In this document: positions 1 through 4,978 of the stretch, one piece after another
How the letters are laid out: every line of letters begins with the position of its first letter
How positions within the stretch are numbered: the stretch's first letter is position 1
From: CAVUUN01 sp964421755
GTDB taxonomy: Bacteria > Acidobacteriota > UBA6911 > RPQK01
DNA length: 5,093 bases
NCBI GenBank assembly: GCA_964421755.1
Contig: CAYQYP010000231.1
Span: forward strand, 1-5,093
Direction: 5' to 3'
Program-made: the position numbers and the translations under genes
The notes under the pieces: model-generated
What the model saw: the letters and a program-made list of their open reading frames with translations, nothing else
What the model was told of the DNA's origin: nothing
The model's database searches: none

Positions 1-1
1 A

Positions 2-151
2 AAAGAGACCGACGAGCGCCAGAGGGTGGCGAACCGGGAAATCCGGCGTCAGATGAACTCGCTGGACCTTCTGCTGGGCCGAACGCTCATCTTGGAAGCG
101 CAAAAGACTGGTGAGGCGAGGATCGAGATGGTGGCTGCGTCTGAGGTCTGA
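2..151 (+). CDS. C-terminal end of an unrecognised charged protein (5' end outside window)
   Basis: The second frame is open from the window edge to a TGA at 149-151, giving 49 residues. Most third codon positions are G or C, as in the other genes here, and the other two forward frames stop early (TGA at 52-54 and at 109-111), so this looks like genuine coding sequence. The peptide is rich in Arg, Glu, Gln and Lys, starting KETDERQRVANREIRRQ, with a short hydrophobic stretch LDLLLGRTLILEAQK at residues 22-36. This reads as amphipathic helix, possibly coiled coil. I do not recognise the family from this tail and assign no function. The gene converges on the oxidoreductase gene, whose stop codon is 70 nt away on the other strand. 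The start and most of the protein lie to the left of the window. Confidence 0.6.
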   Translation, partial: KETDERQRVANREIRRQMNSLDLLLGRTLILEAQKTGEARIEMVAASEV

Positions 152-170
152 TCGCCTGTCAGAGCTAGCC

Positions 171-208
171 CGGATTTCACGGATCACAGGATTCGACTGT
201 GAAATCCG
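171..208. repeat. Inverted repeat with 9-bp-period CACGGA words between convergent genes
   Basis: CGGATTTCAC (171-180) is the exact reverse complement of GTGAAATCCG (199-208), leaving an 18-nt loop. Read on the minus strand, the right arm and its flank are built of 9-mers starting CACGGA (CACGGACTA, then CACGGATTT). An alternative stem pairs CACAG (185-189) with CTGTG (197-201). It lies between two genes that end towards each other, so it could mark or assist transcript ends in both directions. Neither side has a T-tract, so it is not a classical intrinsic terminator. It resembles the dispersed 'ATCCGTG' intergenic repeats common in some environmental bacterial genomes. Confidence 0.6.
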
Positions 209-221
209 TGTAGTCCGTGGC

Positions 222-1379
222 CTACCCCAGGTCCGGAATGTCCACCCAGCAGTGTTTTTGACAGGATTCAAGGGCCTTTTCGGCCAGTTGGACCCCTTTG
301 GCACCTTCGCGAAGATCCCATCGGAACGGTTCGTTCGTGACGATGTGGCGCAGGAACAACTCCCACTGGATCTTGAACGCGTTGTCGTATGTCTGGTAAT
401 CGGGGACGGGTGTCCAGGCGGTCTGAAAGTTGATGGGATTGTCGACATCCGGGTTCCAGACGGGCCGAGGCGTGGCGCTGTAGGGCTGAACCCAGCACTG
501 GCGGAGCCCGCAGACAGCGGATCCTTTGGTCCCGTCCACTTGAATCGTCAGCAGGTCGTCACGGCGAACCCGGACCGCCCATGACGAGTTAAAGTGTGCG
601 ACGACGCCGCCCTCGAGCTGGAATGTGGCGTAAGCCGAGTCGTCGGCGTCGCTGGCGTAAGGCTTCCCCTTTTCGTCCCAGCGCTCCGGGATATGAGTGG
701 CGCCCAGGCAGGAGACCGATTTGACCGGGCCGAAGAGGTTGTCGAGGACGTATCGCCAGTGTGCGAACATGTCCAGGATGATTCCTCCCCCCTCTCCCTT
801 GCGGTAGTTCCAAGACGGACGCTGAGGATTGACCGTGTCCCCCTCGAAAACCCAGTAGCCGAACTCACCGCGAACCGACAGAATCCTGCCGAAGAAGCCG
901 CTGTTCATCACCGTCTTCAGTTTCACCAGTCCGGGCAGCCAGAGTTTGTCCTGCACAACGCCGTTCTTGACGCCGGCGCGCTTGGCTTGAACGTAGAGTC
1001 CGTAAGCCTCGTCTGTGGAACCGGCTGTCGGCTTCTCGCAGTAGACATGCTTGCCGGCGGAGATGGCCTTTGTGACGGATGATACCCTCAAACTGGTTGT
1101 CTGGGCATCAAAGTAGACGGTGTTGGACGGGTCCGAGAGCACTGCGTCCAGGTCGGTGCTCCACTTGGAAAGACCTGTGGACTCGGCCAGCTTCTGTAGC
1201 TTGGTGGCGTTGCGTCCCACCAGCACCGGATCGGGCACGATCGCCTCGTCATCGTTCAGCCGCACTCCGCCTGATTTGATGATGGCGAGGATCGAACGGA
1301 TGAGATGCTGGTTGGTTCCCATCCGGCCGGTTACCCCATTCATGATGATGCCGACGCGGTGCGTTTTGGTACTGTGCAT
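222..1379 (-). CDS. Gfo/Idh/MocA-family NAD(P)-dependent oxidoreductase
   Basis: The protein has 385 aa, typical of this family, which oxidises or reduces sugars, inositols and related polyols using NAD(P) in the cytoplasm. The N-terminal Rossmann fold has the glycine-rich loop NGVTGRMG (residues 14-21). A second hallmark is CEKPTAG (114-120), with the conserved EKP whose Lys116 is the usual catalytic lysine. The C-terminal alpha/beta domain carries GGGIILDMFAHW (197-208), where Asp203 and His207 sit in the usual substrate-binding and catalytic positions. Later blocks such as SVRGEFGYWVFEGD (168-181) and RPVWNPDVDNP (305-315) indicate a distinct subfamily. The open frame extends upstream to 1496, but that would overlap the cupin gene by about 110 nt. 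The ATG at 1377-1379 starts just after the cupin stop and just before the Rossmann strand. An AAGGAG lies 13 nt upstream (1393-1398), which is a long spacing. It is probably co-transcribed with the cupin. The family call is strong; the substrate is unknown. Confidence 0.9.
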   Translation of the reverse strand: MHSTKTHRVGIIMNGVTGRMGTNQHLIRSILAIIKSGGVRLNDDEAIVPDPVLVGRNATKLQKLAESTGLSKWSTDLDAVLSDPSNTVYFDAQTTSLRVSSVTKAISAGKHVYCEKPTAGSTDEAYGLYVQAKRAGVKNGVVQDKLWLPGLVKLKTVMNSGFFGRILSVRGEFGYWVFEGDTVNPQRPSWNYRKGEGGGIILDMFAHWRYVLDNLFGPVKSVSCLGATHIPERWDEKGKPYASDADDSAYATFQLEGGVVAHFNSSWAVRVRRDDLLTIQVDGTKGSAVCGLRQCWVQPYSATPRPVWNPDVDNPINFQTAWTPVPDYQTYDNAFKIQWELFLRHIVTNEPFRWDLREGAKGVQLAEKALESCQKHCWVDIPDLG

Positions 1380-1384
1380 TTTGG

Positions 1385-1843
1385 TCAGTTGTCTCCTTGC
1401 GGCGGTTTGGCTGTGCATTGCGGCCAAGCCCCCGGTGGCAGCGGGGGAGCTTGCTCCCCGGCCCGGGGAAGAGTTCCTTCCAGTTCTTGTTTCCAATGCG
1501 CGACATCCCCAGCCGGTCCATAACAGTAGATCATTTTCAGCGGAGTGTCACCCACGTTGGTCATCTGGTGAAAGACTCGCGGCGGAATAAACACCGCCTG
1601 GCCGGTTTGCACGATGCGGCGTTCTTCTCCAAGACACATCTCGCCGGTGCCGTCGACGACAAAATAGACTTCTTCCTGGTCCTGGTTGTGCCAGGGAACT
1701 TGCCCGCCGCGGGGCTCCAGGGTGACAAACCCGATCGAGAAATTAGTGGCTTGAATCGGCGAGGCTCCGCCCACGAGGTTCTGAGTGCGACGGCGGGCGG
1801 GATAGACCCGCCCGGCAATTTCATTTAAGTCCGCTACGATCAT
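1385..1843 (-). CDS. Small single-domain cupin protein
   Basis: The protein has 152 aa and folds as one cupin (small beta-barrel) domain, probably a metal-binding enzyme, isomerase or sensor in the cytoplasm; no signal peptide is seen. Cupin motif 1 is residues 47-65 (GQVPWHNQDQEEVYFVVDG), with His52, Gln54 and Glu58 as likely metal ligands. Gln54 replaces the second His of the usual HxH. Motif 2 is residues 81-96 (GQAVFIPPRVFHQMTN), supplying His92 and the conserved Asn96. The tail after residue 118 is proline-rich and polar. Two ATGs compete: the one at 1847-1849 has GGAG only 1 nt away, whereas the one at 1841-1843 has the same GGAG (1851-1854) at an ideal 7 nt, so I chose the latter. It is the first gene of a unit with the oxidoreductase (gap 5 nt), suggesting a shared pathway. 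A hairpin covers its ribosome binding site. The exact reaction cannot be inferred. Confidence 0.85.
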   Translation of the reverse strand: MIVADLNEIAGRVYPARRRTQNLVGGASPIQATNFSIGFVTLEPRGGQVPWHNQDQEEVYFVVDGTGEMCLGEERRIVQTGQAVFIPPRVFHQMTNVGDTPLKMIYCYGPAGDVAHWKQELEGTLPRAGEQAPPLPPGAWPQCTAKPPQGDN

Positions 1844-1847
1844 GGTC

Positions 1848-1872
1848 ATGCTCCAAACTCGAATTGGAGCAT
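1848..1872. promoter_or_regulatory. 9-bp inverted repeat over the cupin ribosome binding site (hairpin or operator)
   Basis: ATGCTCCAA (1848-1856) and TTGGAGCAT (1864-1872) are exact reverse complements separated by 7 nt. On the cupin mRNA the 3' arm contains the GGAG Shine-Dalgarno (1851-1854) and runs into the first of the two ATGs, so the hairpin would hide the ribosome binding site. As DNA, the 25-bp dyad overlaps the expected transcription start of the putative promoter and could equally be a repressor site. The dyad is directly visible; either role is inference. Confidence 0.5.
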
Positions 1873-1899
1873 TTTAGACCATAGACGAGGACAGGTCAT
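1871..1899 (-). promoter_or_regulatory. Putative sigma70-like promoter of the cupin-oxidoreductase unit
   Basis: On the minus strand, ATGACC (complement of 1894-1899; 4 of 6 matches to TTGACA) is followed after 17 nt by TAAAAT (complement of 1871-1876; 5 of 6 matches to TATAAT). Transcription would start near 1860-1865, about 20 nt before the chosen start codon and inside the 9-bp dyad. The -35 hexamer lies inside the outer arm of the nested inverted repeat. The match is by eye only, and the host sigma-factor preferences are unknown. Confidence 0.3.
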
Positions 1900-1900
1900 C

Positions 1901-1927
1901 CACGAAGAACACGAAGGGCACGAACAA
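1901..1927. repeat. Three tandem 9-mers of the form CACGAANNN
   Basis: CACGAAGAA (1901-1909), CACGAAGGG (1910-1918) and CACGAACAA (1919-1927) follow one another without gaps. The first unit and half of the second belong to the outer arm of the nested inverted repeat; the rest is not mirrored on the right side. This is a short period-9 intergenic repeat with no coding interpretation in context. Confidence 0.65.
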
Positions 1928-2013
1928 AGGCAGTCATTTGTACGGCTTGCCTTGTATCGTCAAACGTGCTGATCGCCTGGGCCCGCGCGCTTCGCTTGCG
2001 GTTCTGATGTCTT

Positions 2014-2122
2014 TCAGCTCATGAGCCCGCCGACTCCACTAGGGTGTCGCCCTCTTTTCGCAGTCCGCTAACGTGTGGTTGGGACTACGCCACCCGGGGT
2101 CTCCCTGGTTCGGCCCCCCTGG
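2014..2122. other. Loop of the 34-bp inverted repeat, with small internal dyads and no gene
   Basis: These 109 nt separate the two inner arms. They hold a 10-bp perfect palindrome GCTCATGAGC (2017-2026), a small stem AGGG/CCCT (2041-2044/2050-2053) and AGTCC/GGACT (2062-2066/2082-2086). A transcript of the whole element could therefore fold as a long stem topped by several short hairpins. The frames that cross it are accidental: the long + strand frame is antisense to the permease and lacks a plausible protein. No function is assigned. Confidence 0.4.
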
Positions 2123-2211
2123 AAGACATCAGAACCGCAAGCGAAGCGCGCGGGCCTGAGACTCTTGCCGACCGTCAGGGCTCGTGTTCTTCGTGGATGA
2201 CCTGTTTTCGC

Positions 2212-3459
2212 CTACTCGTATCGCAGGCTCTCAATCGGGTCCAGGCGGGACGCCTTGACGGCAGGCCAGACACCGAAAACCATACCGATGGCGACCGAAA
2301 CCGCGAATCCCGTGATGACCGCCCACATGGGGATCTCCGCCGGCAGGGCCGGAACGAAGAAGATGACGATATAACTTACGAGCACTGCAAAGATGATGCC
2401 CAGAATGCCTCCGACGGTCGTCAGGGTCATCGCCTCGAACAGGAACTGAAACGTAATGTCCTGGCGCTTGGCTCCGACGGCCTTGCGGACGCCGATTTCA
2501 CGGGTCCTTTCCGTCACGGACACCAGCATGATGTTCATGACGCCGATTCCGCCGACCAGCAGGCCCACGCCCGAGATTGCTATCGCGATCAGTCCGACAG
2601 ACGCTGTTATCTGGTCGAACTGAGAGATCAGTTTATCCGGCGTTGTCAGATCGAAATCGTTCTCCTGGTTGAAGCGGACCCCCCGCTGCCGGCGCAGAAT
2701 CGCGGTGGTGTCATCCATGGCTTTAGGCAGCATCCCTGTGCGGGCCTTGATCGTGACCCAGAGCCAGTCGGAACGGGGCGAAAGTTTCAGAAGCGTTCGG
2801 TAGGGAATCAGAACGAGGTTGTCCTCGTCGCTCTCGCCGAGGAAGCCGCCCTTCCTCTTATCCAGCAACCCGATGACACTGAAGCGTTGCCCACCCAACT
2901 GGACGAATCGGCCGACAACTGTCTCCTGATGGGGGAAGAGTGCTTCCACCACGCTGACGCCGAGGACGCAGACCTGTGCCCTGCGCATGTCGTCAGACTC
3001 GGATATGAAGCGGCCTTCGCTCATCAGCGCGTTTGTGACTGCGGCGTGGTTCGGCGATACACCGGTGATCCGGGCCCGCTGATAGGTCTCCTTGCCATAC
3101 TTCAACGTCTGGTCCATGTTGAAGCCCCAGCCCTGCCAGCTGACGTCGGCAACGGCCGAGCTGTCGCTCTTGATCGCGAGCGCATCCTCGACCCGCAGTG
3201 GTTTCCGCGTCCATTCGCTCCTTGGACGGGGCCCGAAGCGCGGCCCCGTGGTGAGGTGAAAGGCAAAAATATTGTCGGTGCCGAACTCCTCTACCAAGGT
3301 GACGATGTTGTTGCGCATCCCGGTGAGGATCGATGAGATGACGATGACAGTCATGACGCCGATGATGACTCCGAGAACAGTCAAAAAGCTGCGCATTTTA
3401 TGGCTGCGCAGGGTGTGGAGTCCCATCGCGATGTTTTCCAGGTACTGTGTTTTGTTCAT
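2212..3459 (-). CDS. MacB/FtsX-type ABC transporter permease (second of a pair)
   Basis: This 415-aa inner-membrane protein belongs to the type VII (mechanotransmission, MacB-like) ABC transporters, which extrude substrates or move lipoproteins rather than pumping through a membrane pore. It has the four-helix plan: TM1 at about 24-46, a large extracytoplasmic MacB_PCD domain at about 47-283, then an FtsX domain with TM2 at 285-314, TM3 at 344-369 and TM4 at 377-400. The family signature is clear at 307-330 (VMNIMLVSVTERTREIG, then VRKAVGA), along with the C-terminal PAVKASRLDPIESLRYE (399-415). There is no ATPase domain, unlike MacB itself, so a separate nucleotide-binding partner is required. 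Its ATG overlaps the TGA of the preceding permease (ATGA, 3456-3459), implying translational coupling; it has little Shine-Dalgarno of its own (GAAAG). Identity of the transported substrate cannot be read from the sequence. Confidence 0.93.
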   Translation of the reverse strand: MNKTQYLENIAMGLHTLRSHKMRSFLTVLGVIIGVMTVIVISSILTGMRNNIVTLVEEFGTDNIFAFHLTTGPRFGPRPRSEWTRKPLRVEDALAIKSDSSAVADVSWQGWGFNMDQTLKYGKETYQRARITGVSPNHAAVTNALMSEGRFISESDDMRRAQVCVLGVSVVEALFPHQETVVGRFVQLGGQRFSVIGLLDKRKGGFLGESDEDNLVLIPYRTLLKLSPRSDWLWVTIKARTGMLPKAMDDTTAILRRQRGVRFNQENDFDLTTPDKLISQFDQITASVGLIAIAISGVGLLVGGIGVMNIMLVSVTERTREIGVRKAVGAKRQDITFQFLFEAMTLTTVGGILGIIFAVLVSYIVIFFVPALPAEIPMWAVITGFAVSVAIGMVFGVWPAVKASRLDPIESLRYE

Positions 3460-4703
3460 CTTTCAGCCGTAAGAGCAACAATCGGGTCCAACCGCGATGC
3501 CTTGAACGCCGGGTAAATCCCGAAAATTATGCCGATTCCACCTGAGAAGCCGACCGCCATCACCATGTAGGCCATGGTAATGGTCATCGGGAAGGATACC
3601 GATTTCTCTATGATCGTGGCAATGAGGGAGGCGAATCCCAAGCCGATCGCGCCTCCGGTTGCGGCGAGCACGAACGCCTCAATCAGGAACTGGTAGACGA
3701 TATCGCGCCGCCGGGCGCCGAGAGCCTTCCGGATGCCTATTTCAAACGTTCTCTCGGTCACAGAGACGAGCATGATGTTCATGACGACGATGCCGCCTAC
3801 GAGAAGGGAAATCAGCGTGATCGGTACCACGACCATGGCAATCGCCCCCGTGAACTGATCGACCATATTGTTGATTTCATCGGCCGAGACCAAGCCGAAA
3901 TCGTCATCTTCGCTGGGTCGCAGATTGTGGCGGGCTCGCATGGCGACACGGACTTCGTCGACCGCGCGTTCGAAATTGGCGCGGGATTCCGTGCGTCCAC
4001 GAATGCCAATCGAGCGGCGTATTCCGAAAATCTTCTGATACGTTTTGATTGGCATGTAGACGACGTTGTCCAGGCTCTGCCCGAAGGTGGAGCCCATCGG
4101 CTCAAGTACGCCAATGACCCGGAGTGGCTGCCCGCCGACCTTGATTTCGCGGCCCATGGGGTCAAGGTGCTGAAAGAATTTCTGCCTCAAATCATCACCA
4201 ATCACGCAGACATAGCGGGCGTGGTCGGCTTCGGGATCCGAGTAGAATCGACCCTCGATCACATTCAGGTTGGCGAGGTACATCATGCTCGCGCTCGTCC
4301 CTCGGACCCCGGTATCGAGCATTTCCTCACGTCCGAAGTAGGCATTGTGCGTTCCTCCGGTTTCTGCGGCGAGGACATCGACCGTCTTGCATCGCTGCCT
4401 CAGGTAATCGAGGTCTTCCAGCGTGATGTTCTTGTTGCGCCGCAACATCCTGCGCCATTCTTCGTCGCTCATATCGCCGACGTGCGCAATTCGTGCAACG
4501 ACGAAGGAGTTGCTGCCGAGGGTCTTGGATACCGATTCCATGACGTAGGTCTGAAGCCCCTCGATCGAGGCCCCCACGACGACTACCGACGCAACGCCGA
4601 TGATTATCCCGAGTAAGGTGAGGAAGGCGCGGAGTTTGTGGGTCCAGATCGATTGGAGGGCAATTCTGGTCGCTTCCCAGAATAGACCGATTCTCAGTTT
4701 CAT
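3456..4703 (-). CDS. MacB/FtsX-type ABC transporter permease (first of a pair)
   Basis: This 415-aa protein is the same length as its downstream paralogue and has the same order of parts: a cytoplasmic N-terminus, TM1 at about 25-48, a MacB_PCD extracytoplasmic domain at about 49-283, TM2 at 286-314, TM3 at 342-366, TM4 at 375-400 and a C-terminal PAFKASRLDPIVALTAER (398-415). The coupling segment between TM2 and TM3 reads VSVTERTFEIGIRKALGARR (313-332). The two proteins diverge most in the extracytoplasmic domain and probably form a heterodimer, as in LolC/LolE-like systems. No ATPase domain is present. The chosen ATG (4701-4703) has GAGGG directly against it, an unusually short spacing; a rare CTG two codons later would have a 7-nt spacing, but ATG is preferred. 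A TATGAT lies 6 nt upstream. This is the first gene of the operon inside the window. Confidence 0.93.
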   Translation of the reverse strand: MKLRIGLFWEATRIALQSIWTHKLRAFLTLLGIIIGVASVVVVGASIEGLQTYVMESVSKTLGSNSFVVARIAHVGDMSDEEWRRMLRRNKNITLEDLDYLRQRCKTVDVLAAETGGTHNAYFGREEMLDTGVRGTSASMMYLANLNVIEGRFYSDPEADHARYVCVIGDDLRQKFFQHLDPMGREIKVGGQPLRVIGVLEPMGSTFGQSLDNVVYMPIKTYQKIFGIRRSIGIRGRTESRANFERAVDEVRVAMRARHNLRPSEDDDFGLVSADEINNMVDQFTGAIAMVVVPITLISLLVGGIVVMNIMLVSVTERTFEIGIRKALGARRRDIVYQFLIEAFVLAATGGAIGLGFASLIATIIEKSVSFPMTITMAYMVMAVGFSGGIGIIFGIYPAFKASRLDPIVALTAER

Positions 4704-4740
4704 CCCTCTATCATACGATTCGAGCTGGATTTTGGTTCAC

Positions 4741-4766
4741 GGGAAAATGGGACAGGGGAAAGGGGG
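4741..4766 (+). promoter_or_regulatory. G-quadruplex-forming motif upstream of the permease operon
   Basis: Four G-runs lie at 4741-4743, 4749-4751, 4755-4758 and 4762-4766, with loops of 5, 3 and 3 nt (AAAAT, ACA, AAA). This meets the usual G3+N1-7 pattern. The G-rich strand is the template strand for the permease operon, about 40-60 nt upstream of its start codon, where folding could affect initiation or elongation. The motif is directly visible; the regulatory role is inference. Confidence 0.5.
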
Positions 4767-4771
4767 TGGCC

Positions 4772-4783
4772 CACTTCGAAGTG
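4772..4783. promoter_or_regulatory. 12-bp perfect palindrome
   Basis: CACTTCGAAGTG reads the same on both strands. It sits 69 nt upstream of the permease start codon and 10 nt from the large inverted repeat. A homodimeric regulator could bind such a site, but no second copy was noticed in the window, so operator status is speculative. Confidence 0.3.
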
Positions 4784-4793
4784 CGAGTTCCCG

Positions 4794-4978
4794 GCGGAGG
4801 GCGAGATCGAATGGAGCCGCGCACGACAGCGAGAGAAGCGAGCGAGTAAGCGGACCACCTGACTCGCTCCACTGCTTCGTGTTTAAATGTCTCGACTTAG
4901 CGAATGATTGGTGGTCCGCTTACTCTCGCTCACGGCCGTTCGCTTTCGTGCGCGGCTCCATTCGATCTCGCCCTCCGC
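4794..4978. repeat. Large imperfect inverted repeat (66/69-nt arms, 50-nt loop)
   Basis: The left arm 4794-4859 pairs with the right arm 4910-4978. The outer 33 bp are exact (4794-4826 against the end of the right arm, starting GCGGAGGGCGAGATCGAATG). The inner 16 bp next to the loop are exact (GAGTAAGCGGACCACC on the left). A middle stretch of about 17-20 nt has diverged and differs in length by 3 nt. The 50-nt loop (4860-4909) is less GC-rich. There is no transposase gene and no evident target-site duplication. The structure fits a MITE-like element or a mobile-repeat remnant sitting upstream of the permease operon. Its outer arm sequence differs from the 1891-2205 element, so it is a different repeat. 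Confidence 0.75.

Larger units (their letters stand above)
1891..2205. repeat. Nested inverted-repeat element (24-bp outer pair around 34-bp inner pair)
   Basis: The outer arms at 1891-1914 and 2182-2205 are exact reverse complements (24 bp, beginning ACAGGTCATCCACGAAGAAC on the + strand). The inner arms at 1980-2013 and 2123-2156 are an exact 34-bp pair beginning GGCCCGCGCGCTTCGCTTGC. The two sets are separated by 65 nt on the left and 25 nt on the right, so the structure is asymmetric. The element fills nearly all the gap between the permease stop (2212) and the cupin promoter and has no convincing gene. It looks like a MITE-like or REP-like mobile repeat, possibly one repeat inserted into another. 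No clear target-site duplication borders either pair. It could also act as a transcript-end hairpin for the permease operon. Confidence 0.75.
4704..4793. promoter_or_regulatory. Leader/promoter region of the permease operon
   Basis: These 90 nt lie between the first permease and the large inverted repeat. On the minus strand TATGAT (complement of 4710-4715) matches a -10 box at 5 of 6 positions but ends only 6 nt before the ATG, and no good -35 stands at the right distance. If it is used, the transcript would be nearly leaderless. The region also holds a G-quadruplex motif and a 12-bp palindrome, listed separately. No gene is supported here. Confidence 0.25.

Noticed and set aside
1444..1459. 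GGGGAGC-TT-GCTCCCC hairpin near the end of the cupin gene
   Set aside because: The effective loop is only 2-4 nt and it lies in codons for the Gly/Pro-rich tail, which seems a normal part of the protein. It may be a small repeat, but I cannot separate that from codon use.
1380..1496. Upstream extension of the oxidoreductase reading frame to an ATG at 1494-1496
   Set aside because: It would overlap the cupin gene by about 110 nt in another frame, its extra residues do not resemble a Rossmann-fold N-terminus, and no ribosome binding site supports the upstream ATGs. The start at 1379 fits the family.
2041..2058. Terminator-like stem AGGG/CCCT followed by CTTTT on the plus strand
   Set aside because: The stem is only 4 bp and no plus-strand gene ends before it.
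2066..2083. Possible integron attC-like core boxes in the loop of the inner repeat
   Set aside because: GCTAAC and GTTGGGA do not fully match the R-box consensus, and no cassette gene or integrase is nearby.
3226..3249. 8-bp inverted repeat ACGGGGCC/GGCCCCGT inside the second permease
   Set aside because: It encodes a GPRFGPRP segment in the extracytoplasmic domain and is explained by the repeated Gly-Pro-Arg codons.
2044..3336. Long plus-strand open frame (430 codons) antisense to the second permease
   Set aside because: It begins in the repeat loop and runs opposite a clear permease gene. Its translation is rich in Asp, Arg, His and Gln without recognisable domains, as expected for a shadow frame in GC-rich DNA.
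3927..4616. Plus-strand open frame of 229 codons antisense to the first permease
   Set aside because: It is fully contained within a well-supported membrane protein gene on the other strand and has no recognisable motif or ribosome binding site.
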